In this document: one piece after another, positions 51,683 to 60,539 of the stretch
How positions within the stretch are numbered: the first letter of the stretch is position 1
How the letters are laid out: each line of letters starts with the position of its first letter
Origin: Bradyrhizobium sp. JYMT SZCCT0428
Lineage (GTDB): Bacteria > Pseudomonadota > Alphaproteobacteria > Rhizobiales > Xanthobacteraceae
Assembly (NCBI RefSeq): GCF_018131075.1
Contig: NZ_JAFCLS010000025.1
Coordinates: forward strand, 1-64,000
DNA: 64,000 nt
Direction of reading: 5' to 3'
Translations under genes and position numbers: made by a program
Notes under the pieces: model-generated
What the model saw: only the letters and a program-made list of their open reading frames with translations
Told to the model about the DNA's origin: nothing
Database searches by the model: none

Positions 51683-53312
51683 ATGACACCTACGGTTAAC
51701 TTCGGCTTTTTGTCTACCCACGATCCAATGCTGGTTCAGCTTGGGGGACAGGCGGAGCGTTACTTCAGAGACGACCCTGCCATTTCATTATTCAAGCTCC
51801 GGCAGTTTGCTGAACTCCTCTCGAAAATCATGGCTGCGCGGCACGCTCTATATCGTGATGAGCGCGAGACGTTCGAGGAGACACTCCGAAAGCTCTATTT
51901 TGCAAATGTGATGCCTAAGGAAACGGCTGACGTTTTTCATTTTCTGCGCAAGGTTGGAAACACGGCTGTTCATGAGGCGAGAGGAACCCATTCGGACGCT
52001 CTCGCGGCCTTAAAATTTGCTCGACAGCTCGCAATTTGGTTTCACCGGACCTTACGGCAAGCAGTCGAACTTTAAGCCGGGACCCTTCGTTCCTCCACCA
52101 GAGCCGACTGATAGTACGGCGGAGCTTAAGGCAAGCATTGAAATCCTACAGCGAAGAATCGCTGACATTGAGAAGGCTTCTGAGCAGGCGAGGCGAGCCG
52201 CCGCCGAACATGCGAGCGCCCTCGAAAGTGCAGAGGAACGTCTAAGGCGCGAAGCCGAAGAGCGTGCGGTATGGGAAAGTCTTGCTCAAGAATTAGAAGT
52301 GGACAAAGTTCGACTTACCAATCGTCTGGCAGAGCTTCAGAAACCGCCGCCCGCGGCGTTTCAGGAAAGCGTGGCGCGGGATGCCCTCGTTCCGCGTCCG
52401 CGTCTTTCGGACGGAAACTTCTCGTCGTTTCCAAAGAGGCTTTCGGAATTGTCCAATTCCTTGAGGCTCAACAAAGCGACGGAATCAATCGCTGACCAGG
52501 ATCAGGTTGCCGAGAGACTTTCCGCGTTACAAATCGAAGCCGAGAAAGTCCCGAAGACCGAAGTGCAAGCGCTTGTCGACCGAGGAGAGCGCGCTGCCGC
52601 TCAATACGATCTCGACGAGTCCGCGACACGGGCATTGATCGACCAGCAACTTCGGGATCGCGGATGGGAAGTCGACTCCAAGGCGCTTCGCTATGCTGAG
52701 GGGTCACGCCCTGTCAAAGGGCACAATCTAGCAATAGCAGAATGGCCCACGAAAAGCGGACCCACCGATTATGCCCTATTCTGTGGACTCACGCTGGTTG
52801 CCGTTGTTGAGGCAAAGCGCAAACGTAAGAATGTATCCGCAGCGATAGATCAAGCAGAGCGCTATTCGGTTGGGTTGGTCGAAAGCGCCGACTTCGTGTT
52901 CGCTGGTGGACCTTGGGCAGATCACCGTGTGCCCTTCGTCTTCGCAACAAACGGTCGCTCCTATCTAAAGCAGATTGAGACCGAGAGCGGCATCTGGTTC
53001 CGGGATACGCGCCGTGCCGCCAATCATCGCCGTGCACTTGTCGATTGGCCCACGTCTGACGGCCTTGGGGGCCTCCTTGCCATCGATCAGGATGCCGCCA
53101 CACAAGCCCTCAAAACCCTTGGGACTGTGATCAAAGGCAAGCCGTCCAGCCCCGCCCAAGTCTTTACGATTGTCATGGAATCGATGTGTGGCTACGACTT
53201 CAATCGTGTGCTTGGGAAGACACTGACAGTGCCCGTGGATGTTGATGACGACGGACGCATGACTACGGGCTTCTGCCACATGATAGATGTTAACGACCCC
53301 AAGCGGCGCTGA
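51683..53312 (+). pseudogene. Type I restriction HsdR remnant, frameshifted and lacking the motor domain
   Basis: From ATG 51683 the first 130 codons (MTPTVNFGFLSTHDPMLVQL, LRKVGNTAVHEARGTHSDAL) match the N-terminal helical DUF4145-like part of HsdR. The frame then fails near 52055 and continues in the next frame (YGKQSNFKPGPFVPPPEPTD), with a coiled coil (RRIADIEKASEQARRAAAEH) and the HsdR nuclease domain: ALIDQQLRDRGWEVDSKALR, GPTDYALFCGLTLVAVVEAK (D ... E-x-K) and FVFATNGRSYLKQIETESGI. After LLAIDQDAATQALK the sequence turns unfamiliar and ends at 53312, about where DEAD-type helicase motifs should begin. No hsdM or hsdS is nearby. Confidence 0.7.
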
Positions 53313-53328
53313 ATTTGATGACCTGCCG

Positions 53329-53343
53329 TTAACCCTTCATTAA
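53329..53343. promoter_or_regulatory. Candidate CtrA box
   Basis: TTAA (53329-53332), seven bases, TTAA (53340-53343), followed by CC: an exact fit to the TTAA-N7-TTAA CtrA consensus of alphaproteobacteria, 109 bp upstream of the start at 53452. One match could be chance, but such sites are rare in high-G+C DNA. Confidence 0.35.
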
Positions 53344-53451
53344 CCATGTCGGCGCACCCTGCGCTGTCCCTTCTGGAAACGAGTGTGCGGCGATAAGCCG
53401 TCTCCGCTGTCCCGGTGACGGCTTTGCCATTCCGAACCGTGGAGTAGAGCC

Positions 53452-54343
53452 ATGTCTGAACCGGGCAAGGTGCAACTGGGGGTAAATTTGCTTTCCGCAT
53501 TCACATCGACAATTGCCGTTGCCCTGGTCTTGGGCTTGCCAATGGCGGTCGCTATTATCTGGCTTTGCTCCTGATTTCTTCGCCTGGCCAGAGGGCAAGG
53601 CAGTGTTTGACTGGTGGAAATCGAAAAAGCCTTCGACGAAGTCCGCCGACCAGGGGCGCGCTGGCGGATCGCACGCGATCCTTGAAGAAATACGTAGCCG
53701 CGTTCCGCGATACCTCGACGATGCCGATAACGGCAAACTGATCTATCCGGCCTGCAAGCGGGCGCTTTCGGATCTGGATGGCGATATCGGCTCGGTCTGG
53801 GATCACACCCGACTCGAAGCGATGCGGTATGTGACGATGGTGCCAAGCCCGCAATTCGAGTTGCTGACCGGTGCGGAACGCCAGATCGAGATGATGAACG
53901 CCTACTTGTTTCAGCGCCCTCACGACGAGACCGTGATCGATTTCACTGGAGCTGCGACGACCGATTTTGCGATTGCTATTTTGGCCGGACTCAATTGGCT
54001 GACACATTGCGCCCAATTGTCCGGCGTTGAACCCAGCAAGCAGTCCGGCACGATTCGTAACTTTCGAAGGATTGTCACGTTGGCGCACCAATGGTGGCTC
54101 ACCGAGGGAGCCGGCGAACGCGCCAGCCAATTGCTTGATAATGGCGAGCAGCCACCGCTGATGTTCTATTTGATTTGGAACGACTATACGCAACTCGCCA
54201 AGCACGTCGCGGCAGCCACCGTGTTTGGATCGTCCGCCAACCGTGCAGCAAAGCTGGTTGCACTTCCCGCCGGCCTCATTCCCCGTTTTGAGGCCGCGCA
54301 AGATCCGCTGGAGCTGGCCGACGACGCAGCACGGCCCCGCTAG
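53452..54343 (+). pseudogene. Membrane-anchored hypothetical protein, probably frameshifted
   Basis: ATG 53452 behind GGAG opens a 40-codon frame with one membrane helix (STIAVALVLGLPMAVAIIWL), stopping at 53574. The next frame picks up immediately as FAPDFFAWPEGKAVFDWW and continues open to 54343 with a soluble domain (EEIRSRVPRYLDDADNGKLI, TGAATTDFAIAILAGLNWLT, FRRIVTLAHQWWLTEGAGER). Removal of one base near 53562 joins helix and domain naturally. Alternatives are a 40-aa membrane peptide plus a separate downstream gene. I recognise no family. Confidence 0.5.
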
Positions 54344-54477
54344 TGGTTTGCGCGCCGACTGATTCGAATGCTGCTTGCGGCCGCCCCCGCGCACCGCACG
54401 TCCTTGCGTGACCTATCTCACATAACGATCCGCGGTCCTCGCCTAGTTTTCCCGCCACCAAAAACGGGAGAGACATC

Positions 54478-54954
54478 ATGCGCAAAATCATTCTGATCGC
54501 AGGGTTCGTTTTGGCGTCTGCCGCCGCGCACGGAGGGGACAACCGGAGCCTCTCGCTGGCCGGAAGCGGCCTGCAGACGACTGCCCCGGCACCCGCCGCC
54601 AAGGCAAACACAGTTTCGCAGACCGCCGAAGCCCCGCGCGTTGCGGAAGTCCCGCAGGCAGCCGAAGCGCCAAAGGCGGACGCGCCGAGGACCGAGGCTC
54701 CGAGATATGTCGAGCGTCCCGCGATCGTCGAAGCCAAGCCTGACCGGTATCGCGACGAGCCGCGGTACAAGGACGAGCCCCGTTACAAGGACGAGCCGCG
54801 ATATCGCGACGAACCGCGCTACAAGGATGAGCGGCAATACTTGGACTCGCGTCGATATGATGATGGTCCGCGATACGACAAGCCCCGCAGGTCACGCTAC
54901 TGGACCGAACGGCGTATCATCAACGCGCTGCATCGACACGGCATTTACTGGTAA
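54478..54954 (+). CDS. Secreted protein with RYKDEP hexapeptide repeats
   Basis: ATG 54478 follows CGGGAGAG. The 158-aa product has a signal peptide (MRKIILIAGFVLASAAAHGG), an Ala/Glu/Pro-rich middle and five tandem copies of a R-Y-(K/R)-D-E-P hexapeptide at about residues 90-118, then RQYLDSRRYDDGPRYDKPRR and a short end RIINALHRHGIYW. The alternating Arg/Lys and Asp/Glu with Tyr suggests a charged surface or matrix protein. No family recognised. A strong terminator follows. Confidence 0.7.
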   Translation: MRKIILIAGFVLASAAAHGGDNRSLSLAGSGLQTTAPAPAAKANTVSQTAEAPRVAEVPQAAEAPKADAPRTEAPRYVERPAIVEAKPDRYRDEPRYKDEPRYKDEPRYRDEPRYKDERQYLDSRRYDDGPRYDKPRRSRYWTERRIINALHRHGIYW

Positions 54955-54966
54955 TTCCAGAAAGCA

Positions 54967-55003
54967 AAACGCGCCCGCGGGATTGAGCCGGGGCGCGTTT
55001 TTG
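54967..55003 (+). terminator. Terminator after the RYKDEP-repeat gene
   Basis: AAACGCGCCC (54967-54976) pairs with GGGCGCGTTT (54991-55000), then TTG. Strong stem with flanking A and T runs; it can act for both convergent genes. Confidence 0.8.
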
Positions 55004-55037
55004 TTGTGGGCTTGACGCCGGCGGCGCCGACGCCTGA

Positions 55038-56057
55038 CTACTCCTGAGCCGTCTGCACCACGCTGGCGATCGGGCGGCTGGCGACGGTCGGGACCTTGAG
55101 GTCCTTGACCAGCATCGCGTCATACTCGGCCAGGGTCTCGAGCTGCGCCTTGGCCTTCATCAGCACGACCTTGTAGCCACCGGCCTTGAGGCGGCGCAGC
55201 AGCGTCGGCAAGGCGGTCGCCGTATGCTTCTGCAGGTCGTGCATCAGGATGACGCCCTTGCCCTGCTTGTCGAGCTTGGTCATGACGTTCTGGATCACCT
55301 GGTCGGGACCCGAGGATTTGAAGTCGTTGGAATCGACGTCGACCGAGAACATCGAGATGTTTCGCGTACCGAGATAGGCCAGCGTGGGTTGGGTGTGTCC
55401 GAGCCCGGGGAAGCGGAAGAACGGCGCGGGTGCAGCGCCGATCGCCATCTTCACGGCACTAAAGCCCTTCTCGATCTCTTCCTTGGCCTGCGCTTCCGTC
55501 ATTTTCTTGCTGTCGAGATGCGCGTGCGACCAGGTGTGCGAGCCGACGGTGTGTCCGGCGACGAAAACCTGGCGGAGGATTTCCGGATGATAAGTCGTGT
55601 GCTTGCCGACCGGGAAGAATACCGCCTTGGTGCATTCGTCCGCCAGCGCCTTCAGCACTGCAGGGGTGGTCGGCCACGGACCGTCATCGAAGGTCAGCAC
55701 GACCTCTTTCTCGGTCAGGAAGTCGAACTGCTTGTATTGCAGGAAGCCGAACCCCGGTCCGCCCGTGGTGTCGATAATGACCGTGCGGCTGACGCCGAGC
55801 GCATCGGGATTGGCGCAAACCGGTTTTGCGGCCACCGGCGCAGCAGGTGCGGGCGGCGGGGCCGGTTTCGTGAGCGAAGCCGTTACCTCGACGTCATCCT
55901 TCGGCTTGGCAGCGGTGGCCGGTAACGGCTCGGCCTTGCGGGCGGCGACAGTTTGAGGGGCCGCATCAGCGCGCGGCGAAGAGGTCCAGAACCAAACACC
56001 GGCGATCACAGACGCCGAAACAACAGTGGCCAGCATCAGGCCTAACGCATTACGCAT
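55038..56057 (-). CDS. Polysaccharide deacetylase (NodB homology domain)
   Basis: ATG 56057 (MRNALGLMLATVVSASVIAG) gives a membrane-anchored or exported 339-aa protein: N-terminal hydrophobic helix, Pro/Ala-rich linker, then a NodB domain with VVLTFDDGPWPTTP (catalytic base and metal Asp), HTWSHAHLDSKKMT (H-x-x-x-H metal pair), FFRFPGLGHTQPTLAYLGTR and VILMHDLQKHTATALPTLLR (catalytic His). All motifs are intact. It likely deacetylates an envelope or exopolysaccharide; nodulation use is not implied, as no nod genes are near. Confidence 0.9.
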   Translation of the reverse strand: MRNALGLMLATVVSASVIAGVWFWTSSPRADAAPQTVAARKAEPLPATAAKPKDDVEVTASLTKPAPPPAPAAPVAAKPVCANPDALGVSRTVIIDTTGGPGFGFLQYKQFDFLTEKEVVLTFDDGPWPTTPAVLKALADECTKAVFFPVGKHTTYHPEILRQVFVAGHTVGSHTWSHAHLDSKKMTEAQAKEEIEKGFSAVKMAIGAAPAPFFRFPGLGHTQPTLAYLGTRNISMFSVDVDSNDFKSSGPDQVIQNVMTKLDKQGKGVILMHDLQKHTATALPTLLRRLKAGGYKVVLMKAKAQLETLAEYDAMLVKDLKVPTVASRPIASVVQTAQE

Positions 56058-56268
56058 CGCTACACTTTCCACATAACGCAAGGGACACAACGCAACGGGC
56101 CATTAATGCCAATAAGGTCTTAACGCCTCCCCAACACGGCGCCGGGAGCCCAAGAAAGTTAGGGGCTTATCTCTGTGTGATGGACGTCACAGCGGGGTCG
56201 GGAACCCGGGTGCATGGTGCGGTCATCAACAACGGGCCCCGCATCCGCGGCGCCAATGGGAGCCGAAA

Positions 56269-56547
56269 ATGACCGCTTTCTTCACCACCGTTCGCAACGT
56301 CAGTGTCGTGCTGGCCGTTGCCGCCTCGCTTTCCGCAGTTACTTCGACCGCGAGCTATGCCTTCAGCGAAGAAGCCCGCTCGCAGTGCACGGGCGATGCC
56401 TTCCGCCTCTGCAGCTCCGAAATCCCGAACATTCCGAAGATCACCGCCTGCATGGTCAAGAATCGCGCTAATCTTTCCGGCGGTTGCCGCGCCGTGATGG
56501 ACCGCGATTTCGCCGCGCAGAAGTCCAGCAAGGTCGCCGCGCAATAA
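56269..56547 (+). CDS. Small exported Cys-rich protein, first copy
   Basis: The 92-aa product has a signal peptide (VSVVLAVAASLSAVTSTASY, cleaved near AFS) and the pattern C-x3-D-x2-R-x-C-x9-K-x3-C-x8-S-x2-C: QCTGDAFRLCSSEIPNIPKI, ACMVKNRANLSGGCRAVMDR. The same pattern occurs in the protein encoded at 56815. The motif resembles single Cys-rich repeats of the PF00839 type. Four conserved cysteines should form two disulfides in the periplasm. Function unknown. Confidence 0.7.
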   Translation: MTAFFTTVRNVSVVLAVAASLSAVTSTASYAFSEEARSQCTGDAFRLCSSEIPNIPKITACMVKNRANLSGGCRAVMDRDFAAQKSSKVAAQ

Positions 56548-56574
56548 TCCCATTCCGCCTCGGCTCTCGAAAAG

Positions 56575-56605
56575 CGCTTGCGTCGATGCGACGCAGGCGT
56601 TTTTT
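56575..56605 (+). terminator. Terminator between the two Cys-rich genes
   Basis: GCTTGCGTCG pairs with CGACGCAGGC around ATG, extended by a C-G pair, and is followed by GTTTTTT. So the two similar genes are transcribed separately. Confidence 0.8.
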
Positions 56606-56814
56606 CGTTTCCCGGGCGCCGCTTTTGCCCGACCAGAGCCTTTTCCGTTCCGATTGAATCGGAACGGGGCTCTATCTTTTGTTCTGACGCGTTTTCTTCA
56701 CGCGAACCGGGGGGCCACTTCGCTGGAAAACGCTTTGGGGGTCCGGGCTGGCTTTCGCCTGAAAACGCGATAGAAGGCGGGGATCGTTTATTGCTGTGTG
56801 TGAAGGCAACTAAG

Positions 56815-57027
56815 ATGACCAGATTTCTTTTCGTTATTCCCTTGGTTCTGATGACCTCAATGGCTTCGGCGCAGCAGCCGGGCCATGACGCCTGCGCCCG
56901 CGACGTCTCGCGCTTTTGCCGCGCCCAGATGAATGACGGCGACATGGTCGTGCTGGCCTGCCTGCAGCAGAACCGCGCCCGTATCAGCAAGGGCTGTCAG
57001 CAAACGCTGGCGAGCCACGGGCGATAG
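56815..57027 (+). CDS. Small exported Cys-rich protein, second copy
   Basis: ATG 56815 (MTRFLFVIPLVLMTSMASAQ) starts a 70-aa preprotein whose mature part is about 50 residues: ACARDVSRFCRAQMNDGDMV, ACLQQNRARISKGCQQTLAS. The C-x2-D-x2-R-x-C, then A-C, then S-x-G-C layout equals that of the gene at 56269, so the pair are paralogues. It has its own promoter region after the terminator at 56575-56605. Confidence 0.7.
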   Translation: MTRFLFVIPLVLMTSMASAQQPGHDACARDVSRFCRAQMNDGDMVVLACLQQNRARISKGCQQTLASHGR

Positions 57028-57038
57028 TTAGTCTCTCC

Positions 57039-57162
57039 GTCATTCCGGGGCGTGCGAAGCACGAGCCCGGAATCCATTCATCCGCGTAACCTGCCGCCCA
57101 ATGGATTCCGGCTCATCGCTTCGCGATGCCCTCAGATGCGCAATTGCGCATCGGGGAATGAC
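57039..57162. repeat. Palindromic repeat (GTCATTCCGGGG class)
   Basis: Arms GTCATTCCGGGGCGTGCGAA ... CGGGGAATGAC, inner stems CGTGCGAAGCACG, CGCTTCGCG and GATGCGCAATTGCGCATC. Between convergent genes. Confidence 0.8.
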
Positions 57163-57164
57163 AA

Positions 57165-58853
57165 TCACGTACTACTCCCCGCCACGGTGGCGACCGGCAA
57201 CACCTCGTTGGCGGCGCGGTCGGGCGTATCTTCCTTCCAGCGCACCGATCCGAACGGCCGCTCCAGCATGCGGCGCACGCGGATCGGCTCGGGTCCGAGG
57301 TGGAAGTCGATCGCGCGCTGATGCAACGCGCGTTCGGATTGCGTCGCGCGGTTGCGCTGGCGCAGATAATCCAGCCAGGTCGGGCAGTGATAGCGTTCGG
57401 TCCACAATTCGGGATCGGCGATGTCGCGCGCGATCGACCAGCCATAGGCGCCGTTGCGCTGGCGGCTCAGCTGCACTTCCTGCATCACGTTGTGGAACAG
57501 CCGGGCGTTGTCCTGCGCCACGCGATATTCGATCTCGACCACCAGCGGTCCGCTGCGTCCGGTCAGCGACAGCCGCACTTCGGGATCGGCCAGCACTTCG
57601 GTGGCGGCCTCGTTGCGCGCGCCGACCGGCGGCATGCGCAGCCAGATGCCGAGAACAGGCGAAACCAGCATCAGGCCTGCGGAGACCAGCAATGCGGTCT
57701 CGACGCCGGCGTAGTCCGTCAGATGGCCCCAGCCCCAGCTTCCGACCGCGATGCCGCCGGCGATCGCGGCCTGGAAGGCTGCCAGCGAGCGGCCCGCGAC
57801 CCAGCGCGGCGCCGAGAGCTGCACGCCGATGTTGAACAGCGCGACCGCCAGCATCCACACGCCGCCGGCGAGCACGAGGGCCGCTGCGGTCAGCGCCGCG
57901 TTCTTGCTGAATGCGACGGCGGCAATCGCGCCGGCCATCGATATCGCGCAGGCGCGCACCGCGGCTTCGCCGCTCAGCCGCTTGCGCACTTCGGTGATGT
58001 TGAGCGCGCCGATAACGGCGCCCATGCCGAAGGCGCCTAACATGATGCCGTAGGTTTGCGCGCCGCCATGCAAGAGATCGCGCGCCACCAGCGGCATCAG
58101 CGCAGAGACCGAACCGCCGATCAGGCCGGTGACCAATGTTCGTATCAGCACGATGCGGATCGACGGCGAGTTGGCGATATAGCGCACGCCGGAGACCATC
58201 GCGCGGTTGAGACGCTCGCGCGGCAGGCGTGAGGGCTCGTGGGTCCGGTTCCACAGAAACAGCACGACCATCAGCGGCAGATAGAGCACCGCGTTGACCG
58301 CAAACGCCGCGACCGCACCCGCGGTCGCGACCACGATGCCGCCGACCGCCGGTCCAAAGCTGCGCGCGATGTTATAGCTGATGCCGTTGAGCGCGACGGC
58401 CTGCGGCAGCGTTTCTGCCGGCACCTGCTCGCTGACCGAGGCCTGCCAGGCCGGCCCGAACAACGCCATGCCGCAGCCGACGATGAAGCACAGCGCCAGC
58501 AGCACATTCGGGGTGACGAGGTTGAACCACGCCAGCACGGTCAGTGCGGTGGCGCCGACCAGTGCGATTGACAGCGAGACCAGCGCCACGACGCGCCGGT
58601 CGTGCATGTCGGCGATGGCGCCGGCCGGCATCGAGATCAGCATGATGGGGAGCATCAGCGCGGTTTGCACCAACGCGACCTTGTCGGCCGAGGACGTCAT
58701 CTGCGTCATCGCCCAGGCCGCGCCGACGCCCTGGATCAACAGACCGAGGTTGGAGACCAGGCTGGCGAGCCAGATCCGCCGGAACACCGCGTGCCGCAGC
58801 GGCGCTGCGATGCTGTCGGCGGCAAAACGCGAGCGCTTAGGCTGGTCGGTCAT
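57165..58853 (-). CDS. MFS exporter (MFS_3/EntS-like) with C-terminal alpha/beta-barrel-like domain
   Basis: The 562-aa product has about 12 membrane helices with AGAIADMHDRRVVALVSLSI in loop 2-3 and QAVALNGISYNIARSFGPAV, typical of the EntS/MFS_3 group. After helix 12 (about residue 405) comes a soluble domain: GPLVVEIEYRVAQDNARLFH, NVMQEVQLSRQRNGAYGWSI, CPTWLDYLRQRNRATQSERA. Its layout is like dimeric alpha/beta-barrel (antibiotic biosynthesis monooxygenase-like) domains, a known fusion in rhizobial MFS proteins. Substrate unknown. Confidence 0.82.
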   Translation of the reverse strand: MTDQPKRSRFAADSIAAPLRHAVFRRIWLASLVSNLGLLIQGVGAAWAMTQMTSSADKVALVQTALMLPIMLISMPAGAIADMHDRRVVALVSLSIALVGATALTVLAWFNLVTPNVLLALCFIVGCGMALFGPAWQASVSEQVPAETLPQAVALNGISYNIARSFGPAVGGIVVATAGAVAAFAVNAVLYLPLMVVLFLWNRTHEPSRLPRERLNRAMVSGVRYIANSPSIRIVLIRTLVTGLIGGSVSALMPLVARDLLHGGAQTYGIMLGAFGMGAVIGALNITEVRKRLSGEAAVRACAISMAGAIAAVAFSKNAALTAAALVLAGGVWMLAVALFNIGVQLSAPRWVAGRSLAAFQAAIAGGIAVGSWGWGHLTDYAGVETALLVSAGLMLVSPVLGIWLRMPPVGARNEAATEVLADPEVRLSLTGRSGPLVVEIEYRVAQDNARLFHNVMQEVQLSRQRNGAYGWSIARDIADPELWTERYHCPTWLDYLRQRNRATQSERALHQRAIDFHLGPEPIRVRRMLERPFGSVRWKEDTPDRAANEVLPVATVAGSST

Positions 58854-59002
58854 GGTCCGTTCCGCCTGTCCCCTGTCACCGATTTGATTCCATTTGCATT
58901 TAGAGAGATGCCTGCGAAAACCCTGCCCTGTCCAGTAGTTACGCCGCCCTCGGTGGTGCTAGGACACAGCTAAAGTACTGAAAAGTAACGGAAGGTCATA
59001 AA

Positions 59003-60376
59003 ATGAGCCTATCGCGGCGATCGATCCTGAAAAGTGCCGGCGCGCTGCCTTTGCTGGGTAGCCCCTTCGGATTCGGGGCGATGGCACAGGCTGCGCCGGC
59101 CGTGCCCGCCGCCACCGATATTCCGCCGATCCTGTTCGTGCATGGCAATGGCGATCATGCCGCGCTCTGGATCACCACGCTGTGGCGGATGGAATCGAAC
59201 GGCGTGCCGCAAGAGCGGATGTTCGCGATCAATTTCACCGATCCCCTGGCGCGCAGCGACGACAAGGTGGAGCAGCCGAACCGTTCGTCGACCGAAGACC
59301 AGCGCCGTGAACTTGGCGAGGCGATCAAGGAACTGAAGCGCCGCACCGGTGCGCCGCGCGTCGCGCTGGTCGGCAATTCGCGCGGCGGCAATTCGATCCG
59401 CAACTATGTCAAGAACGGCGGCGGCGGCGATGTCAGCCATGCCGTGCTCTGCGGCGTTCCCAACCACGGCGTCTATGACTGGGATGACGGCCTCGGCGGC
59501 GAGTTCAACGGCCGCGGGCCTTTCCTGCGCGGCCTGAACGAGGGCGAAAACGAAGTCACGGTTGGCACGGGATTTCTGACGCTGCGCAGCGACGGCATCG
59601 ACAAATTCGCGCAAGCCGACGGCCGCTTCGTCGGCAAGCCGGGCACGCCAACCGGCGTGACCGCAGAAGGTCCGGCGCTGAAAGGTGCAACCAATCTGGC
59701 GCTCGGGGCCATCGATCATCGCGAGACCGCATACCATCCGCGCGCCTTCCGCGAGATCTACAAATTCATTGCCGGCCGCGAACCGTCGCGTCTCGATATC
59801 GTGCCGGAAGCGCAGGTCAAGCTGAGCGGGCTGGTGACGGGCACTCCGACCGGCGTTCAGACCAACCGTCCGGTATCCGGCGCAACGGTCGATGTCTATC
59901 GCGTCTCCGCCGAGACCGGCGAACGCAATGGCGGGCCGATTCATTCTTCGCAGACCGGCGCCGATGGCCGCTGGGGTCCGGCGCAGGTCGACCCGAGCTG
60001 GTATCTCGAAATCGTGCTGACCTCGCCGCACGCGACCACGACGCATTTTTACCGTTCGCCATTCCCGCGCTCCTCCGACATCCTGCATTTGCGGGCCGCC
60101 CGGCCGCTCGGGTCTGCCGATTCCGGTGCCGGCGCTGTCGTGCTGATGTCGCGGCCGCGGGGCTATTTCGGCCTGCCGCGCGACGTGGTGCTGTTCGACG
60201 GCAAGGAGCCCAAGGACGTGAAAGCGGGCGTGCCGACCGATTCGGTCACCACCTTGCGGCTTCCGGCCGAGGAGGCAGGCCGCGCCGTGGTGGCGCTGTT
60301 CAACCAGGAGCGAATCGTGGCGCGGGCCTGGCCGGCAGCGGAAAACCGGATTGCGGTAGCTGAGCTGACTTATTAG
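59003..60376 (+). CDS. Tat-exported alpha/beta hydrolase
   Basis: The 457-aa product starts MSLSRRSILKSAGALPLLGS, a twin-arginine signal. The hydrolase part has ILFVHGNGDHAALWITTLWR (oxyanion region), the nucleophile elbow VALVGNSRGGNSIRNYV (G-N-S-R-G) at about residue 125, and LCGVPNHGVYDWDDGLGGEF; the catalytic His is perhaps in GAIDHRETAYHPRAF. A C-terminal beta-sandwich follows (LSGLVTGTPTGVQTNRPVSG, VDVYRVSAETGERNG). It acts outside the cytoplasm, perhaps as a lipase or polyester depolymerase; the substrate is a guess. Confidence 0.82.
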   Translation: MSLSRRSILKSAGALPLLGSPFGFGAMAQAAPAVPAATDIPPILFVHGNGDHAALWITTLWRMESNGVPQERMFAINFTDPLARSDDKVEQPNRSSTEDQRRELGEAIKELKRRTGAPRVALVGNSRGGNSIRNYVKNGGGGDVSHAVLCGVPNHGVYDWDDGLGGEFNGRGPFLRGLNEGENEVTVGTGFLTLRSDGIDKFAQADGRFVGKPGTPTGVTAEGPALKGATNLALGAIDHRETAYHPRAFREIYKFIAGREPSRLDIVPEAQVKLSGLVTGTPTGVQTNRPVSGATVDVYRVSAETGERNGGPIHSSQTGADGRWGPAQVDPSWYLEIVLTSPHATTTHFYRSPFPRSSDILHLRAARPLGSADSGAGAVVLMSRPRGYFGLPRDVVLFDGKEPKDVKAGVPTDSVTTLRLPAEEAGRAVVALFNQERIVARAWPAAENRIAVAELTY

Positions 60377-60411
60377 CTGTTTTCTCGACCATTACCGGTG
60401 CCGGCGCCTTT

Positions 60412-60531
60412 GTCATGCCGGGATCGGAGACATAGATAGATCTTGGATAGATTTTGGCCCGCATGAGCGCAGCGATATGCGGGGCTTTGGCACCATCCCG
60501 GATATCGCTTCGCTCATCCGGGCTACGAAAG
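60412..60531. repeat. Composite palindromic repeat before the P450 gene
   Basis: Contains GTCATGCCGGGAT and, further in, CCCGCATGAGCGCAGCGATA mirrored by TATCGCTTCGCTCATCCGGG. The second part is a repeat class not seen elsewhere in the window. It probably precedes the P450 promoter. Confidence 0.6.
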
Positions 60532-60539
60532 TGGCGCCT

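Noticed and set aside
51461..54480. Clean attachment site for an island at tRNA-Thr
   Set aside because: I looked for a second copy of the tRNA 3' end at the right edge of the patch and saw none; only the position behind the tRNA suggests integration.
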